17,442 nt of DNA from Candidatus Poseidoniales archaeon (GTDB taxonomy: Archaea > Thermoplasmatota > Poseidoniia > Poseidoniales > Thalassarchaeaceae): contig JAPKEY010000015.1 in NCBI GenBank assembly GCA_028821815.1, positions 1 through 17,442 of the forward strand, given 5' to 3'. The translations under genes and the position numbers were made by a program. This document shows positions 15,257-17,442 of this stretch, piece after piece (position 1 is the first letter of the stretch; each line of letters starts with the position of its first letter). Under the pieces are notes generated by a model that saw nothing but the letters and a program-made list of their open reading frames with translations, was not told the origin of the DNA and searched no databases.

Positions 15257-17373
15257 TCTTCCTCACCTCCACCAAGACCAAACCAATTTGATTGTTCATC
15301 AGGGTGGGTTTCAGCTTCTTGGTTGATATTGACTTCTGGAACCGTATCTACAGTGGCAGCGTCCACGACCATAGGGGGTGTAGCCACTTCGATTACTTCT
15401 TCATATTCTACACCAGCATCTTCTTCTCGTAACATTTCAGCTAAAATCGCTTCATCGATTTTCGTCGCGCCAATTATATCCCCGGCACCCCGGAAGAAGA
15501 TGTCAAAATCTGACCAATCCCCCTTGGCTACCCCACCCACTGTGAACGATACTGTGGTTGAACACCCAGGATCTATAGTTTCCAATTTCCATGCCCAGAG
15601 CCCTCTGGCCTCCCTCCGACCACCCAATGGGTTGTCCACCATAGACACCCCTTCCTTCTCTGGCCAAGTCGATAACAGGGTGTATGCGCGTGGGCGCGCG
15701 GTGTAATTGTACACCTCTATGGTCGCCCGGGTGACCTTTGTTTCCGATTCCCACTCAATTTTTTCTTCAAGGAATACAGCATTCATGATTTTGGTAATAA
15801 CAGGATCTAGCGGCACAGGTTCAGCACCTAGAATGGCGATAACCTTGTCATGGATTTCCGGTAAAATGATATTGACAAGTTCAAATTTTTCTTGGGCTTT
15901 TTCCTTTGCCTTTTTCTTCTTGAGATGATTTCGCAGACCCCGCCCAACTTCGAGCATCGCTAAGCGAATTTCCTCAAAAACATCGGTGTTGTCTGCGAGT
16001 GCTTCTTTGGCTTCACTGGTGAATTGTACATTCGTACTCGCCAAGTGAATGAGTATCGCAGCGGGACCCTTGGGGATCCCCCGTCCACCAGGATGATCCA
16101 AACCGTATGTCTTCCAATTGACAGATTCCAACGCCTTGGTCAACAAGCAACCACCTTGTTGATACATCAATGGAACACGATTTGCAAATCGTAGTACCTG
16201 AATAGGCTGATCCCCGGGCAAATCCCCACCAAAAATGAGACCCACTTCGACTTGGAATGGATTACCATTGGTCACCCTTGGTTCTCTGGTCACAGTCGAG
16301 ACAAATCGTGAATCGATTGCCTTTGAAAGCCCTTTTTTGATGAGCAGGTCTTCGATCGGGGAAAGACAATCAGTTGGAGGTGCAGGTAATTTGACCTTAC
16401 CAAAAGCCGCAAGCAAATCGACTACATCATCTGGTTTCAATAGGCCGGGTTTTTTCTTATAATCCAACTCTGCCAGATCGAGAATTTGTTCAGCTCGACT
16501 TTGACTCACCGAAGAAAATGTATGTCGAATGAAATATCGGAGTGCAGTATTCGCGCCCTCACCTTCACTTGGGATGTTGGCATCTCGAAGCAAACGCTGC
16601 AAAGTACCAATCTCCAATCCATGTGGGTGCGGTTTGATGTCTTTCACAGGGCGTGGTAATTCTTCAGTGACACGGGCCCAAGATTCCTCATCGAGAATAT
16701 TCCCTTCTTCATCGAAAGCCTTGAAATCGACACTTGCATGCGGGTTGACGATACTTGTCATCTTGAGATATTGATACACAGATTGTCTGCCACGTTGATA
16801 TTTTGCTTTCATTCGCGCTTCAATACGAATACCATGTTCACCGATCCAATGAAGGCCTTTCCCCGGATTTACTTCATCGTACGAAAATCGCTTTTCATTA
16901 CTAATGATGGCCCTGTTTTTCTTTGTGTCCAAACCAATATTGACTCGTACAGCCCCAGATTCCTTGGCAATTTTTGAGATGACAGCCGTTGGCTTCCCAG
17001 TCGTTAATTGACTGTACATCACAACCCCTGTAATTCCAATTCCCTGCTGACCACGCGTCTGCCGAATGGTATGAAATCTCGAGCCGAATAGGAGGGAACC
17101 GAATACTTTGGAGATTGATTTCTGTGGAATTCCCGGCCCATTGTCTTGGGTAATCAAACGCAACTCGTCTTTCTTCCCAGCGACTTTGTGAATTTCGATG
17201 GAAATCGTAGGTAAAATCCGATGCTCTTCAGCAGCGTCCAAAGAATTGTCCACAGATTCTTTCACTGCTGTAATAATCGACCGTGGTAGCGTATCGAAGC
17301 CCAGAAAGTGTTTGTTCTTTTCAAAGAATTCACTTATGCTTGCCTGCTGCATTCCGGATGACTTTCGTGCCAT
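15253..17373 (-). CDS. top6B: DNA topoisomerase VI subunit B
   Basis: This is the ATPase subunit of topoisomerase VI. ATP-driven dimer closure of the GHKL domain opens and closes the DNA gate in Top6A. Visible motifs are the Bergerat fold N box ESVDNSLDAAEE (Glu39, Asn43), the G1 box DNGPGI (77-82), and the lid GQQGIG (108-113). An H2TH region follows (about 255-330), then the transducer domain (about 331-500) with the ATP-sensing Lys435 in GIPKGP, and a C-terminal Ig-like sandwich (about 545-635) like that of methanogen Top6B. A 70-residue acidic tail ends in NWFGLGGGEEE. The length, 706, is at the long end for the family because of this tail. The start ATG 17373 is preceded by GAGAGG three bases away. 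It is the first gene of the visible minus-strand block, with top6A overlapping by four bases. Confidence 0.97.
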   Translation of the reverse strand: MARKSSGMQQASISEFFEKNKHFLGFDTLPRSIITAVKESVDNSLDAAEEHRILPTISIEIHKVAGKKDELRLITQDNGPGIPQKSISKVFGSLLFGSRFHTIRQTRGQQGIGITGVVMYSQLTTGKPTAVISKIAKESGAVRVNIGLDTKKNRAIISNEKRFSYDEVNPGKGLHWIGEHGIRIEARMKAKYQRGRQSVYQYLKMTSIVNPHASVDFKAFDEEGNILDEESWARVTEELPRPVKDIKPHPHGLEIGTLQRLLRDANIPSEGEGANTALRYFIRHTFSSVSQSRAEQILDLAELDYKKKPGLLKPDDVVDLLAAFGKVKLPAPPTDCLSPIEDLLIKKGLSKAIDSRFVSTVTREPRVTNGNPFQVEVGLIFGGDLPGDQPIQVLRFANRVPLMYQQGGCLLTKALESVNWKTYGLDHPGGRGIPKGPAAILIHLASTNVQFTSEAKEALADNTDVFEEIRLAMLEVGRGLRNHLKKKKAKEKAQEKFELVNIILPEIHDKVIAILGAEPVPLDPVITKIMNAVFLEEKIEWESETKVTRATIEVYNYTARPRAYTLLSTWPEKEGVSMVDNPLGGRREARGLWAWKLETIDPGCSTTVSFTVGGVAKGDWSDFDIFFRGAGDIIGATKIDEAILAEMLREEDAGVEYEEVIEVATPPMVVDAATVDTVPEVNINQEAETHPDEQSNWFGLGGGEEE
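15263..15270 (-). promoter_or_regulatory. Ribosome-binding site of top6A inside the end of top6B
   Basis: On the minus strand GGAGGTGA stands six bases before the ATG of top6A. It falls within the codons for the final Gly-Gly-Glu residues of Top6B, so one stretch encodes the B tail and recruits ribosomes for A. Confidence 0.85.
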
Positions 17374-17442
17374 GTGCCTCTCGCTCCACGGCTCCAGGTC
17401 CTCCCTACGCCCAATGCGGAGGGGCCAGCAGGCCGCAAACCG
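17374..17442 (-). other. GC-rich region upstream of top6B
   Basis: This 69-base stretch reaches the window edge. It holds the GAGAGG ribosome-binding site (17377-17382) and a possible stem, CCCTACGC (17403-17410) against GCGGAGGG (17416-17423), with one mismatch. I see no TATA-like box. The promoter of top6B may lie outside the window or be of a poor-consensus type. Confidence 0.4.

Noticed and set aside
7362..17424. The nine-base string GCGGAGGGG shared by two intergenic regions (7362-7370 and 17416-17424), each within a possible stem
   Set aside because: The orientation relative to the downstream gene differs, and a shared nine-mer in 17 kb is expected by chance.

Overview
The window looks like chromosomal DNA from a marine, Thermoplasmata-related euryarchaeon, most plausibly Candidatus Poseidoniales (Marine Group II) or a close relative. 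The archaeal assignment rests on both subunits of DNA topoisomerase VI, a tRNA without an encoded CCA end, TATA-like boxes about 26 to 40 bases upstream of start codons, and an ArsR-type regulator of a characteristically archaeal layout. The Marine Group II assignment is an inference from the mix of very large secreted propeller/Ig-like proteins, a PlsC-type acyltransferase in an archaeon, and tight gene packing. No integrase, transposase, CRISPR array or phage gene is visible. No gene-free stretch exceeds about 110 bases.

Layout. A tRNA-Arg(CCU) lies on the minus strand at the left edge. A long plus-strand block follows, roughly 187 to 12449. It holds an unrecognised four-helix membrane protein, a strongly diverged SdhA/FrdA/NadB-family flavoprotein, and a short-lipobox lipoprotein with FG-GAP/VCBS calcium-binding repeats. 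Next come three closely spaced genes likely to form an operon: a HIT-family nucleotide hydrolase/transferase, a membrane acyltransferase related to the fungal Gpt2/Sct1 type, and a small conserved protein. The block ends with a 1670-residue surface protein: signal peptide, apparent seven-bladed propeller interrupted by a VWA domain, a chain of Ig-like domains, and a C-terminal membrane anchor.

The block from 12459 to 17373 is on the minus strand. In transcription order it contains top6B, top6A (ATGA overlap, with the top6A ribosome-binding site written inside the last codons of top6B), a two-helix membrane protein, and the ArsR-type regulator. The giant surface-protein gene and the regulator gene converge, and both stop codons sit in one small palindrome.

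Functionally there are three themes: DNA topology (Top6A/B), the cell envelope (lipoprotein, giant surface protein, acyltransferase, two unknown membrane proteins), and small-molecule or nucleotide chemistry (HIT protein, SdhA-like flavoprotein). I see no single new defence or mobile system. The most unusual items are the VWA domain inserted into a propeller blade, the SdhA-family protein lacking its usual catalytic and FAD-anchoring residues, and an ester-lipid-type acyltransferase in an archaeon.
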